A model generated the notes under the pieces. The model worked only from the letters and a program-made list of their open reading frames with translations. It ran no database searches and had not been told where the DNA came from. The position numbers and the translations under genes are program-made. Of a stretch of 57,247 nt of DNA, positions 27,034 through 36,780 are shown in pieces. Positions within the stretch are counted from its first letter, which is position 1. Every line of letters begins with the position of its first letter. Source of the stretch: Frankiales bacterium (GTDB lineage: Bacteria > Actinomycetota > Actinomycetes > Mycobacteriales > SCTD01); assembly GCA_025965475.1 (NCBI GenBank), contig JAOPWV010000003.1:1-57247 (forward strand), given 5' to 3'.

Positions 27034-28284
27034 GTGCATCTCGTCCCGGTACCCGACTCGGGCTCCGCACCCGGCACCGACCGCGTGTGGGGCCGCTCGA
27101 CCGTGGTCCCGGCGCTCGTCCTGAGCAACGGCCGGCCGGGGCTGGCCGTGACCCGCGGTCTGGGCGAGCTCGGCGTGCCGGTCGTCGTGCTGTCCTGGGA
27201 CGACCGCGACCTCGCCAGCGTGTCCCGGTACGCGGTGGAGACGGTGCGGTTGCCGGTGCCGCGCAGCGGTGACCCCGCCTTCGTCGACGCCTTGCTCGGC
27301 CTCGCCGACCGGTTCGCGGGCGGCGTGCTGATCCCCACGAGCGACGACGCCATGCTGGAGGTCGCGCGGGGGAAGGCCGAGCTGTCGGCGTTCTTCCGGG
27401 TGGACGGTCCGGACTGGGAGGTGGCGCGCCGCTCCCTCGACCGGCTGTGGACCTACCAGGCAGCGGGGGCGGCGGGAATCCCCGTCCCGGACACGGTGAT
27501 GCCCAGCGGCCGTGCCGACCTGGGGAGCATCGGCCGCGCCGTCGGCTACCCCTGTCTGGTCAAGCCGCGCGAGAGCCACCTCTACAGCGCGCACTTCCGG
27601 CGCACCCTGACGGTCGTCCGGTCCGAGCAGGAACTGCTCGCCGCCTACGACGCCGCCACCGATGCCGGACTGGACGTCCTCGTGCAGGAGCTGATCCCGG
27701 GTCCGGACGAGCAGGGGGTCCACTACGACGCCTACCGGTCCGGCGCACGCGTGGCCGCCGAGTTCACGGCCCGCACGTTGCGGCTCGCCCCCTCCCGGTT
27801 CGGCGTACAGCGAGCGGTCGTCAGTGCCGACGTGCCCGCGGTCGTCGAGGCGGGGCGGGCGATCAACGAGACGCTCGGCGTCCAGGGTTTCTCGCGGACC
27901 GAGTTCGCCTTCGACGCACGCGACGGCCGCTACAAGCTGCTGCAGGTCGACGGGCGGCACCACCGCGCGTCACTGCTGCCGATCCGGGCCGGCCTGAACT
28001 TCCCCTGGATCTCCTACCGGGAGCAGGTGTTCGGCGAACTCCCCCGGTGGCGCAATGCCCGCACCGGCCTGTACTGGCTCGACGAGATGGCCGACCTCGC
28101 GCACAGCGCCACCCGGGCCGGCCGCGCCGGGCGCGGGGTGTGGGAACTGAGCCGGGCCTGGCGCGGGCCGCGCGTCTTCGCGGTGTACGACCGCCATGAC
28201 CTGCGGCCGTTCGCGCGCTTGGCGGTACGCGCGCCGCGGCGTGCGCGCGGCAGTTTCTTCGACGTCGAGCAGGCCAACGCCTAG
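27034..28284 (+). CDS. ATP-grasp ligase
   Basis: A 416-aa ATP-grasp superfamily enzyme, forming an amide or thioester-type bond by an acyl-phosphate. An N-terminal Rossmann-like pre-ATP domain (VPALVLSNGRPGLAVTRGLG ... PVVVLSWDDRDLASVSRY) precedes the ATP-grasp: PCLVKPRESHLYSAHF with the ATP-binding Lys, VLVQELIPGPDEQ, GFSRTEFAFDARDGRYKLLQ and the metal-binding RHHRASL. It resembles carboxylate-amine ligases of the predicted ATP-grasp (D-aspartate-ligase-like) branch. The start is uncertain: GTG 27034, 27085 or 27103. The next gene begins 9 bases after its stop. Confidence 0.8.
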   Translation: MHLVPVPDSGSAPGTDRVWGRSTVVPALVLSNGRPGLAVTRGLGELGVPVVVLSWDDRDLASVSRYAVETVRLPVPRSGDPAFVDALLGLADRFAGGVLIPTSDDAMLEVARGKAELSAFFRVDGPDWEVARRSLDRLWTYQAAGAAGIPVPDTVMPSGRADLGSIGRAVGYPCLVKPRESHLYSAHFRRTLTVVRSEQELLAAYDAATDAGLDVLVQELIPGPDEQGVHYDAYRSGARVAAEFTARTLRLAPSRFGVQRAVVSADVPAVVEAGRAINETLGVQGFSRTEFAFDARDGRYKLLQVDGRHHRASLLPIRAGLNFPWISYREQVFGELPRWRNARTGLYWLDEMADLAHSATRAGRAGRGVWELSRAWRGPRVFAVYDRHDLRPFARLAVRAPRRARGSFFDVEQANA

Positions 28285-28293
28285 GAGATCCTT

Positions 28294-28920
28294 GTGAGAA
28301 TCGCCATCGTCGGGGTCGGCCGGGTCGGCAGCGCTCTCGCCCGAGCCACTGCCGCCAAGGGGCACACCGTCGTCGTCACGTCCCGGGAGCCGGGCCGCGC
28401 GGCCGAGGTGGCGGCGCAGACCGGGGCCCAGCCGGCGGCCTCAGCCGTGGAGGCGGCCCGGGAGGCGGACATCCTCGTGCTGGCCGTCCCGTCCGCGTCC
28501 GTCGCCGCTGTGGTCGATGACCTGGCTGCGCATCTGCGCGGGCGGGACGGCGGCCGGCTCGTCGTCGTCGACCCGACCAACCCGCCCGAGCTCGACCCGG
28601 CCGGCTCGGTGGCCGAGGGCATCGCCCTGCTGTTGCCGGAGGCCGCGGTCGTCAAGGCCTTCAACACGATCTTCGCCAGTCGGCTCACCGACCCGGTCGT
28701 CGACGGCATCCCCCTCGACGGCTTCTACGCCGGGAACGACGAACAGGCCAAGGCACAGGTCGCGGAACTCCTGGCGGATCTGGGATTCCGGCCGCTGGAC
28801 ACCGGTGACCTGCTGACGGCCCGTACGTTGGAGCACCTGGCCCTGCTCAACATCACCTTCAACGCGCGCAACGGCTGGCCCTGGCAGACCGGCTGGAAAC
28901 TGCTCGGTGCCACCGGGTAG
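28294..28920 (+). CDS. NADP oxidoreductase, F420-dependent-type
   Basis: A 208-aa Rossmann protein of the NADPH:F420 oxidoreductase-like family. The N-terminal MRIAIVGVGRVGSALARATA is the dinucleotide fold, then VVVTSREPGRAAEVA, DILVLAVPSASVAAVV, VVDPTNP and PEAAVVKAFNTIFA, all family hallmarks. The C-terminal LEHLALLNITFNARNGWPWQ is shorter than in true Fno. It begins at GTG 28294, likely cotranscribed with the ATP-grasp gene. F420 or only NADP use cannot be decided. Confidence 0.88.
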   Translation: MRIAIVGVGRVGSALARATAAKGHTVVVTSREPGRAAEVAAQTGAQPAASAVEAAREADILVLAVPSASVAAVVDDLAAHLRGRDGGRLVVVDPTNPPELDPAGSVAEGIALLLPEAAVVKAFNTIFASRLTDPVVDGIPLDGFYAGNDEQAKAQVAELLADLGFRPLDTGDLLTARTLEHLALLNITFNARNGWPWQTGWKLLGATG

Positions 28921-28930
28921 CCGTACGTCG

Positions 28931-30187
28931 TCAGCCCTGGACCGGAACCGGTTGCCGGGGCGGTGTCGTCAGCCGCTGCGTCCGGGCGAGCAGGAGGGTG
29001 AGCAGGCCGCCGGCCGCGCTCAAGGCGACGGCCAGCAGCACGACCCTCGGCCAGCCGCCGTCGGTCCAGGCCGATCCGGCCAGGGTGCCCGCCACCGTCG
29101 AGCCGAGGTAGTAACAGAGCAGGTAGAGGCCGGCAGCCTGACCGGCGCCGCCGGAACCCGCGGCCGCCCGGGCCGCGACCCAACCGCTCGCGACGCCGTG
29201 CGCGGCGAAGAACCCGAACGTCATCACCGCGACGCCGAGGACCACGAGGGGCAGCGGGCGGGCCAGGGTGAGCAGGATCCCGAGCACCATGACGGCCACG
29301 CAGACCGGCACGACCGGTCGCTGCCCGAACCGGTCCGTCAGGCGGCCGGCCAGCACCGAGCCGACACTCCCTATCGGATAGACGAGGAAGACCAGTCCGG
29401 CGAGGCCGACGCTGAGGCCGTACGGCGGCGCCTCGAGCCGGAAGCCCAGCGCGTTGTAGACGGCGATGAACGCGCCCATGAGCGTGCCGCCCACGGCGTA
29501 CAGCCCGAGCAGCACCGGATCCTTCAGGAGCTGACCGAGTTGGCGTACGGCGTGCCCCGCGCTGGCCGGCGCCGGGCGGAAGCCCCGGGAGTCGGGGAGC
29601 AGCCGGACCACCAGGACCGCGCAGAGCAGGCCGAGAACCCCGACGCCCGCGACAGCCGCCCGCCAGCCACCGACATCGGCGAGCGCACCGGCGACGAGCC
29701 GCCCGGCCATCCCGCCGACGGCGGTCCCCCCGACGTAGAGGCCGGTGGCCCGGGCGTACGCGCCGGGCGACACCTCCTCGCGCAGGTACGCGGTCGCCAC
29801 CGCGGGTAGTCCGGCGAGCGTCAGTCCCTGGACGCCGCGCAGGACGAGCAGCACCGGCCAGGAGGGCGCGACCGCGCACGCGAGGCCGACCAGCGCGGAC
29901 ACGATCAGCGAGCCGCGGATCAGCCACGTGCGGCCGCGGACCTCCGACACCGGGCCGACGAGCAGGAGCCCGATGCCGAGCCCGAGCGTCGTCACCGACA
30001 CCGACAGCGCTGCCTGTGCGGGCGACACGGAGAACGCCGCGCTCAGCGTCGGAAGCAGCGGCTGCGTGCAGTACAGCGCGGCGAACGTCGCGACGCCGGC
30101 CGCGAACAGCGCGGCCCTGATCCGCCGGAACTCCGGATCCCCCAGGCCGTATCCGGCGGTGGCGGACGGATCGGGCACGTGCCTCAT
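28931..30187 (-). CDS. MFS transporter (YnfM-like)
   Basis: A 418-aa permease with about 12 hydrophobic helices. The early LYCTQPLLPTLSAAFSVSPAQ is typical of the YnfM/arabinose-efflux-like branch. GPVSEVRGRTWLIRG is the motif A loop, and RLTDRFGQRPVV is its counterpart in the second half. The substrate is unknown. It is convergent with the preceding oxidoreductase at 10 bases and lies 3' of the large glutamate dehydrogenase gene on the same strand. Confidence 0.88.
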   Translation of the reverse strand: MRHVPDPSATAGYGLGDPEFRRIRAALFAAGVATFAALYCTQPLLPTLSAAFSVSPAQAALSVSVTTLGLGIGLLLVGPVSEVRGRTWLIRGSLIVSALVGLACAVAPSWPVLLVLRGVQGLTLAGLPAVATAYLREEVSPGAYARATGLYVGGTAVGGMAGRLVAGALADVGGWRAAVAGVGVLGLLCAVLVVRLLPDSRGFRPAPASAGHAVRQLGQLLKDPVLLGLYAVGGTLMGAFIAVYNALGFRLEAPPYGLSVGLAGLVFLVYPIGSVGSVLAGRLTDRFGQRPVVPVCVAVMVLGILLTLARPLPLVVLGVAVMTFGFFAAHGVASGWVAARAAAGSGGAGQAAGLYLLCYYLGSTVAGTLAGSAWTDGGWPRVVLLAVALSAAGGLLTLLLARTQRLTTPPRQPVPVQG

Positions 30188-30223
30188 GCTGCCAGCCGGA
30201 CCCCACCCCGGCGGCGGCGGGCG

Positions 30224-33200
30224 TCAGCCGGGCAGCAGCGTGCGGATCGTACGCAGGGCCACCGACAGCGTCGCCAGGTCGGCCTTCTCGACGGCCAGGA
30301 TCTCCTCCAGGGTGCCGCGCGCGCGGGCAAGCCCTTCACCGTTGCGCTGCTCCCAGGCCTCGATCGCCTCCGCCGGGGCCTGGTCCGGCGTGGCCGTCCT
30401 GAGGACGTCCGAGGTCAGGCCGGCCAGGGCGGCATACAGGTCGTACCGCAGCGACGAGCGGGCCAGCGACTGCCAGCGATCGGTGCGCGGCAATGCCGTG
30501 ATCCGGTTGAGCATCCGGTCGACCTCGTACCGGTCGGACAGCGCGTAGTACAGCTCCGCGACGTCAGCCGCCGGACGGCCGGTCGCGGCGGAGACCTCGA
30601 CGACGTCCAGCAGGGAGAACGCATCCAGCAGCGCCGCCGCGCGGAGGGCGAGGCCGTCCGGCAGACCCGTCTCGACCAGCTCCTGGGTGCGCCGGTGGAG
30701 CCGGTCGGCCTCCGCGCCGACGAGCAGCCGCGGCAGCTCCGGCGTCAGGGCAGCCAGGTCCGACCGGAAGCGGCTCACCTCCGCGGCGACGTCGATGCTC
30801 GAGCGACGGCTCTGGAGCAGCCAGCGCGTCGTGCGGTCGAGCAGCCGTCGCCCCTCGAGCAGGACGGCCGTGACCGCAGCCGTCGGCACCAGGTCGTCGA
30901 GCTCCTGGGCCGTCCGCCAGAGGTCCTCCATCGCGAAGATCTCACGGGCGACGGTGTAGGCGCGGACCACCTCGGCCGGGGACGCGCCCGTCTCCTCGAT
31001 GGCCCGGAACACGAAGGTGATCCCGCCGCGGTCGACGATGTCGTTGACCACCGCAGTCGTGATGATCTCCCGGCGCAGCGGATGCCGTTCCGGCCGCTCG
31101 CCGTACCGGTCGACCAGGTCGGCCGGGAAGTAGCCGCGCAGGGCCCGGTCGAACCACGGTTCCTCGGGCAGCGCGGACCCGAGCAGCGACGTCGTCAGCG
31201 TGATCTTGGCGTAGGCGAGCAGGACGGACAGCTCGCTGGACGTCAGTCCCCCGCCCGCGGCGGCGCGCTGGTCGAGCACCTTCTGGCTCGGCAGGAACTC
31301 CAGGTCGCGGTCGAGCGCCCCGGTCGCCTCGAGCTGGCGCATGAGGCGGCCGTGCACCGGCAGCATGGACGGCGCCTGCTGTCGCGCGGTGGCCAGCGCG
31401 ACGTTCTGCGAGTAGTTGTGCGCGAGCACGAGGGCGGCCACGTCGTCGGTCATCTGCGCAAGCAGCTCGTTGCGCTGCGTCCCGGACAGTTCCCCGTCCC
31501 GGACGGCCTGCTGCAGCAGCACCTTGAAGTTGACCTCGTGGTCGGAGGTGTCCACCCCGGCCGAGTTGTCGATCGCGTCGGTGTTGAGGCGACCGCCGGC
31601 GAGCGCGTACTCGATCCGGCCGAGCTGGGTCAGGCCGAGGTTGCCGCCCTCCCCGACGACCCGCACGCGCAGGTCCGCGCCGTCGACCCGGATCCCGTCG
31701 TTCGCCTTGTCCCCCACCTGCGCGTTGGTCTCGGTGGACGCCTTCACGTAGGTGCCGATCCCGCCGTTCCAGAACAGGTCGGCCGGCGCCGCGAGAATCG
31801 CGCGCATGAGTTCCTGCGGCGCCATGCCGGTCGCCTGCGCAGGCACCCCGAGGCGGGCCAGGACCTCGGCGGAGACGGGGATCCGCTTCGCCGACCGCGG
31901 GAAGACGCCGCCGCCCGCGGAGATCAGGCTCGGGTCGTAGTCCGCCCAGGACGAGCGCGGAAGGTCGAACAGCCGCCGCCGTTCGGCGAAGGACACGGCC
32001 GCGTCCGGATCCGGGTCGAGGAAGATGTGCCGGTGGTCGAAGGCGGCCACGAGCCGGATGTGCTCGGACAGCAGCATGCCGTTGCCGAACACGTCGCCGG
32101 ACATGTCGCCGATCCCCACGACCGTGAAGTCCTGGCGCTGGGTGTCCACGCCGAGCTCCCGGAAGTGGCGCTTCACCGACTCCCACGCGCCGCGTGCCGT
32201 GATGCCCATGGCCTTGTGGTCGTAGCCGGCCGAGCCGCCCGACGCGAACGCGTCGCCGAGCCAGAACCCGTAGTCCCCGGCGACGTCGTTGGCGATGTCC
32301 GAGAACGTCGCCGTGCCCTTGTCGGCGGCGACGACGAGGTAGCTGTCGTCGCCGTCCAGACGGACCACGTCCCGGGGCGGGACGACCTGGCCGTCGACGA
32401 GGTTGTCTGTCAGGTCCAGCAGACCGGAGATGAACCCGCGGTAGCAGGCGATGCCCTCCGCCAGCCACGCGTCCCGGTCCGCGATGTCCGGCAGCCGCTT
32501 GCCGACGAAGCCGCCCTTGGCCCCGACGGGCACGATCACGGCGTTCTTCACCATCTGCGCCTTGACCAGGCCGAGGACCTCGGTACGGAAGTCCTCACGG
32601 CGGTCGGACCAGCGCAGGCCACCGCGGGCGACCGCGCCGAAGCGCAGGTGGACGCCCTCGAAGCGAGGTGCGTACACCCAGATCTCGTGCTGCGGACGCG
32701 GCAGCGGCAGGTCGGGGATGCGCTGGGGGTCGAGCTTGAGCGCCAGGTACGCCTTGGGCTCGCCGTCCGAGCCCGTCTGGAAGTGGTTGGTACGCACGGT
32801 GGCCAGCACGAGGGTGAGCAGCGAGCGCAGGATGCGGTCGTGGTCGAGGCTCGCGACCTCGTCCAGCGCCGCGGTGATCTCGTCGGTCAGGCTCTCGGCC
32901 TCGTCGCCGGCATCGTGGCCCCGGCTCGGGTCGAACAGCGCCTCGAACAGGCGCACGAGCAGCCCGGCGATCGGCACGTTCGCGTTCAGGACCTCGGCCA
33001 CGCGGTCCTGGCTGTAGCTGGACGCCTGCCGCAGGTACCGCGCGTACGCCCGCAGTACGACCACCTGGCGCCACGACAGGCGGCCGCGGGTGACCAGCGC
33101 GTTGAACCCGTCGCTCTCCGCCCGGCCGGCCCAGACGGCCGCCAGCGTCTCCATGAACAGCGGGTCGCCGCCGGGCGGTGGCGGCATACTGCCGGGGCGG

Positions 33201-35032
33201 TAGCGCAGCCCGAAGTCGTAGATCCAGCGCCGCTCCCCGTCGCCGCACTGCAGCTGGTACGGCCGCTCGTCCAGCACGTCCACGCCGAGCTCCTGCAGCA
33301 CGGGCAGGACGTCGGACAACGACAGCGAGCCGACGCGGTACAGCTTGAGCCGGCGCTCGTCCGCAGCCGCACCCTCGACGGCGTACATGGCCAGCTCGAG
33401 CGGCCCCCCGGGAACCAGCGCGGCCAGGCGCCCGGCGTCGGTCACGGCAACCGTGGCCGGGAAATCCTCCTTGTAGGCCTCGGGAAACGCGTCGGCGTAC
33501 ACGCTGAGCAGCGGACCCGCCTGCTGCTGCCCCAGCCGGCGGACGGCTGCCTCGGACAGCTCGTCCGACCACGAGCGCGCCACGGACGACAGCCGGGCCT
33601 CCACCGACGCGCGGTCGACGTCGGACGGCGCGGGCTGTGCGCCGCCCAGGCGGACGACGAAGTGCAGCCGGGCGAGCGCGGACTCGCTGACCCGGGCGGT
33701 GAACTCGACGCTGTCCGCGCCGAAGGTCTGCCGCAGCACCTGCGCCATCGCCATCCGCACCCGGGTCGTGTAGCGGTCCCGCGGCAGGAACACGAGGGCC
33801 GACAGGTAGTGCCCCGCCTCGTCGCGACGCAGGAACAGGCGCACCCGGCGCCGCTCGCGTTGCGGTAGCACCTCCAGGGCGATGTGCAGCAGGTCGGTGA
33901 CCGACGCGCGGAACAGTTCCTGGCGCGGCAGGGTCTCGAGGATGGCGATCAGCTCGCGACCGGAGTAGCTCTCCGCCGGATAGCCGGAGCGGGCCAGCAC
34001 CTCGGCGACCTTGCGCCGCACCAGCGGGATCCGGGTGACGCTCTCGCTGTCCACCTCGGCCCCGAACAGGCCGACGAACCGGCGGACACCGACGAGCTCG
34101 CCGGCCACGTCGAAGGTGCGCACGGCGAGGTCGTCCAGGTAGGAGCGGCGACGCACGGTGGACCGGACGCCCGCCTTGGTCAGCGTGAGCAGCGGCCGGT
34201 CGTCGCCCGCGTCAGCGGCGACCGGGTCCCCGATCGTGGCGGCGACGCCGCCGTCCGGGCGCAGCAGGCCGAGACCACTTCCCGCGACGACGCGCAGCGC
34301 CTGGCCCGGTTCGCGCACGTACTCGTTGTATCCGAGGAAGGTGAAGTGCTGGTCGATCAGCCAGCGCAGCAGCTCCCGGGCGTCGACCGCCTCCTGGAGG
34401 GCGTGGCCGGCCGCGTCGGAGGGCAGTTCCACCGCGGACTTCTCGGCCTGCGCGCGCATCGCCGGCCAGTCCTCGACCACCCGCCGGACGTCGGCCAGGA
34501 CCCGGGCCAGGTGCCCGCCCAGCTCGGCGAGCACCGCCTCGTCGTCCACCCGGTCGATCTCCAGATGGATCCACGACTCGACGAGGGCGTCCTCCGGCAG
34601 GTTCTCCCCGTCCCGCGAGCCGAGCACCTCCAGCAGCTCGCCGGCGGCGTCCCGCCGCACCACGAGCTGCGGATGCACGAGGAGCCGCACGGTTCGCCCG
34701 AGCCTGCCCAGCTCGGCGTTGACCGAGTCCACGAGAAACGGCATGTCGTCGGTGACGATGTCGAGCACGCTGCTCGGCAGCGCCCCCGCTCGCGGGTGCG
34801 AGGGGCTGGCGACCGCGACGTTCGCCTGTCCCGGCGTCCGCCGCTGGGCCGTCTGCCGGTGGAAGGTGGCCGCTACCAGGAGGTCCTCGGGACGGCCCTC
34901 CGCCAGGTCCTCGTCCGGCACGTGCCGGTAGTAGTCCCGGAGGAAGGACAGCAGCGTCTCGCGGTCCGCACCTGCTCCGGCGACCGCCTGCGCGAGGACG
35001 TCGGCCGGGTTGTCGGTGGCCGCCGAGCTCAT
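30224..35032 (-). CDS. gdh: NAD-specific glutamate dehydrogenase, large (GDH-180) type
   Basis: A 1602-aa enzyme converting glutamate to 2-oxoglutarate and ammonium with NAD. Length and order match the Streptomyces/mycobacterial GDH-180 family: N-terminal ACT-like regulatory domains (DMPFLVDSVNAELGRLG), a middle region, the catalytic domain with VKNAVIVPVGAKGGFVGKRL (about residue 830), then GDMSGDVFGNGMLLSEHI and EGGNLGLTQLGRIEYALAGG, and a long helical C-terminus. ATG 35032 has GGAGAG at 6-base spacing; GTG 35038 is an in-frame alternative. The catabolic direction suits its place near amino-acid degradation genes. Confidence 0.95.
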   Translation of the reverse strand: MSSAATDNPADVLAQAVAGAGADRETLLSFLRDYYRHVPDEDLAEGRPEDLLVAATFHRQTAQRRTPGQANVAVASPSHPRAGALPSSVLDIVTDDMPFLVDSVNAELGRLGRTVRLLVHPQLVVRRDAAGELLEVLGSRDGENLPEDALVESWIHLEIDRVDDEAVLAELGGHLARVLADVRRVVEDWPAMRAQAEKSAVELPSDAAGHALQEAVDARELLRWLIDQHFTFLGYNEYVREPGQALRVVAGSGLGLLRPDGGVAATIGDPVAADAGDDRPLLTLTKAGVRSTVRRRSYLDDLAVRTFDVAGELVGVRRFVGLFGAEVDSESVTRIPLVRRKVAEVLARSGYPAESYSGRELIAILETLPRQELFRASVTDLLHIALEVLPQRERRRVRLFLRRDEAGHYLSALVFLPRDRYTTRVRMAMAQVLRQTFGADSVEFTARVSESALARLHFVVRLGGAQPAPSDVDRASVEARLSSVARSWSDELSEAAVRRLGQQQAGPLLSVYADAFPEAYKEDFPATVAVTDAGRLAALVPGGPLELAMYAVEGAAADERRLKLYRVGSLSLSDVLPVLQELGVDVLDERPYQLQCGDGERRWIYDFGLRYRPGSMPPPPGGDPLFMETLAAVWAGRAESDGFNALVTRGRLSWRQVVVLRAYARYLRQASSYSQDRVAEVLNANVPIAGLLVRLFEALFDPSRGHDAGDEAESLTDEITAALDEVASLDHDRILRSLLTLVLATVRTNHFQTGSDGEPKAYLALKLDPQRIPDLPLPRPQHEIWVYAPRFEGVHLRFGAVARGGLRWSDRREDFRTEVLGLVKAQMVKNAVIVPVGAKGGFVGKRLPDIADRDAWLAEGIACYRGFISGLLDLTDNLVDGQVVPPRDVVRLDGDDSYLVVAADKGTATFSDIANDVAGDYGFWLGDAFASGGSAGYDHKAMGITARGAWESVKRHFRELGVDTQRQDFTVVGIGDMSGDVFGNGMLLSEHIRLVAAFDHRHIFLDPDPDAAVSFAERRRLFDLPRSSWADYDPSLISAGGGVFPRSAKRIPVSAEVLARLGVPAQATGMAPQELMRAILAAPADLFWNGGIGTYVKASTETNAQVGDKANDGIRVDGADLRVRVVGEGGNLGLTQLGRIEYALAGGRLNTDAIDNSAGVDTSDHEVNFKVLLQQAVRDGELSGTQRNELLAQMTDDVAALVLAHNYSQNVALATARQQAPSMLPVHGRLMRQLEATGALDRDLEFLPSQKVLDQRAAAGGGLTSSELSVLLAYAKITLTTSLLGSALPEEPWFDRALRGYFPADLVDRYGERPERHPLRREIITTAVVNDIVDRGGITFVFRAIEETGASPAEVVRAYTVAREIFAMEDLWRTAQELDDLVPTAAVTAVLLEGRRLLDRTTRWLLQSRRSSIDVAAEVSRFRSDLAALTPELPRLLVGAEADRLHRRTQELVETGLPDGLALRAAALLDAFSLLDVVEVSAATGRPAADVAELYYALSDRYEVDRMLNRITALPRTDRWQSLARSSLRYDLYAALAGLTSDVLRTATPDQAPAEAIEAWEQRNGEGLARARGTLEEILAVEKADLATLSVALRTIRTLLPG

Positions 35033-35244
35033 CGCCACTCTCCTGTCGCGGCCGCCGGGGCGGTCAGGGCCGGGTCACAGGTGCGGATACAAGCGAGGCG
35101 GAACGGCATCCTCGTTGTGTAGCAGCAACCCCGCCGGCCGTGTGTCCCGGGCCTTCACCCGGCAGAGGGACATGATGGGCGACGTGACTCGCCTGCGCCC
35201 GCGCCGTCCCGGTGAAACGGGCGCCTCGCGGTGGGCGGCCGCGC

Positions 35245-36780
35245 GTGGCTGAGGTCCGTCTGCGCCCGGTCGGCGCGCATGCCGTGCTGATCGAGGTCGA
35301 GACCCTCGAGGCGGTCGGCGGCTGGCAGGACATCGTCCGGCGGCTCGTCACCGACGGCATGCTGCCCCAGCCGGTCGAGGTCGTACCCGGCGCCCGCACC
35401 CTGCTGCTCGACGGCGTCGACGCCGTCGCCGTACGACGCGTCCTCGCCGGGGTGGACGCGCCGAGGCCTCACTGCGCCCCGACCCAGGCGCCGCTCGTCG
35501 AGATCCCGGTGACGTACGACGGGGCAGATCTGGCCGACGTCGCGCGGTTGTGGGACATGTCAGAGGCGGAGGTCATCGCGCGCCACACGGCGACCGAGTT
35601 CCGCGTGGCGTTCTGCGGCTTCGCGCCAGGATTCCCTTATCTGGAAGGGCTTTCCGAGCCGGTGCCGCGGCGGGCGACCCCGCTCACCTCCGTCCCGGCC
35701 GGCTCGGTCGGGCTGGCCGGCCGGTACTGTGGGATCTACCCCGGTGCCTCCCCGGGAGGCTGGCAGTTGCTCGGCCGCACCGGCGTGCAGCTGTTCGACG
35801 TCGACCGGGAGCCCCCGGCCCTGCTCCCGCCCGGCACGCGGGTGCGCTTCGTCGAGGCTGACGAACAGACCGCACCCGAGCCGCACGCAGCCACCCCGCC
35901 ATCACCCGGCGCCCGCAACCTCACCGTCGTCCGGCCCGGTGCCCTGACCACCGTGCAGGACGGCGGCCGCCTCGGCGTCGCGCATCTCGGGGTGCCGCGG
36001 GCCGGCGCCCTGGATGCGGACGCAGCGCGGCTCGCGAACCGGCTTCTGGGCAACGGCGAGGACGCGGCGGTGCTCGAGACGACGTTGACCGGGGTGGCCC
36101 TGCGGACGAGCACCGCGCTGACCGTCGCCGTCACCGGCGCGTCCGCCGCCGTCTCGGTCGACGGCCGCCCGGCCCCGTGGGGGGTCTCGTTGACCCTGCC
36201 GGCCGGCGCCCTGCTCGACGTCTCCCCCGCCACGGCCGGGGTCCGGTCGTACGTCGGGGTGGCCGGCGGCATCGCCGCGCCTCCCGTGCTGGGCAGCCGG
36301 GCGCGGGACACCCTCGCCGGGCTGGGGCCGGCCCCACTGGCGGCCGGCGACGTCCTCGGAGTCGGCCCGAGCTGCGGTCCACCCCCGGCGGTGGACTTCA
36401 CCGTGCCCGCACCGGCCCGCGAGGTGGTGGTGCTCCGTCTGGGACCGGGTCCGCGGACCGACTGGTTCGGGACCGCGGGCCTCGACGCGCTGGCCGCCGC
36501 CCGCTACGTCCTGTCGCCCTCGAGCAACCGGGTCGGGGCGCGGCTCTCCGGCCCCGCCGTACCGCGTCTTCGCGACGGGGAGCTGGAGAGCGAGGGCATG
36601 GTGCTCGGCGCCGTGCAGGTCCCTCCCGACGGGCAGCCGGTGGTCCTGCTCGCCGACCACCCGACCACCGGCGGCTACCCCGTGATCGGGGTGGTCGAGC
36701 CGCGCGACCTCCCGGCCCTGGCCCAGGCGCGGCCGGGCACTGCCGTCCGCTTCGTCCTCGACAGGAGCTGCTTCGCATGA
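35245..36780 (+). CDS. pxpBC: 5-oxoprolinase subunits B and C, fused
   Basis: A 511-aa fusion (GTG 35245). Residues about 1-205 are PxpB/KipI (AFCGFAPGFPYLEGL, RRATPLTSVPAGSVGLAGR, GIYPGASPGGWQLLGRT). Residues about 225-511 are PxpC/KipA (GALTTVQDGGRLGVAHLGVP, GALDADAARLANRLLGN, SNRVGARLSGP, EGMVLGAVQVPPDGQPVVL). With PxpA they form the ATP-dependent prokaryotic 5-oxoprolinase, which recycles pyroglutamate to glutamate. Separate B and C genes are the common state; fusions also occur. The stop overlaps the pxpA start by four bases. The start is not firmly fixed since no good ribosome site is present. Confidence 0.92.
   Translation: MAEVRLRPVGAHAVLIEVETLEAVGGWQDIVRRLVTDGMLPQPVEVVPGARTLLLDGVDAVAVRRVLAGVDAPRPHCAPTQAPLVEIPVTYDGADLADVARLWDMSEAEVIARHTATEFRVAFCGFAPGFPYLEGLSEPVPRRATPLTSVPAGSVGLAGRYCGIYPGASPGGWQLLGRTGVQLFDVDREPPALLPPGTRVRFVEADEQTAPEPHAATPPSPGARNLTVVRPGALTTVQDGGRLGVAHLGVPRAGALDADAARLANRLLGNGEDAAVLETTLTGVALRTSTALTVAVTGASAAVSVDGRPAPWGVSLTLPAGALLDVSPATAGVRSYVGVAGGIAAPPVLGSRARDTLAGLGPAPLAAGDVLGVGPSCGPPPAVDFTVPAPAREVVVLRLGPGPRTDWFGTAGLDALAAARYVLSPSSNRVGARLSGPAVPRLRDGELESEGMVLGAVQVPPDGQPVVLLADHPTTGGYPVIGVVEPRDLPALAQARPGTAVRFVLDRSCFA

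Noticed and set aside
30179-33868. 1229-codon plus-strand open frame opposite the glutamate dehydrogenase
   Set aside because: Same reason; the minus-strand protein matches the GDH-180 family across its whole length.
35172-35252. 26-codon frame (ATG ATG, behind AGAGGGA) overlapping the pxpBC start
   Set aside because: It could be a leader peptide, but there is no conservation evidence and its sequence is Arg/Pro-rich; left out of the feature list.
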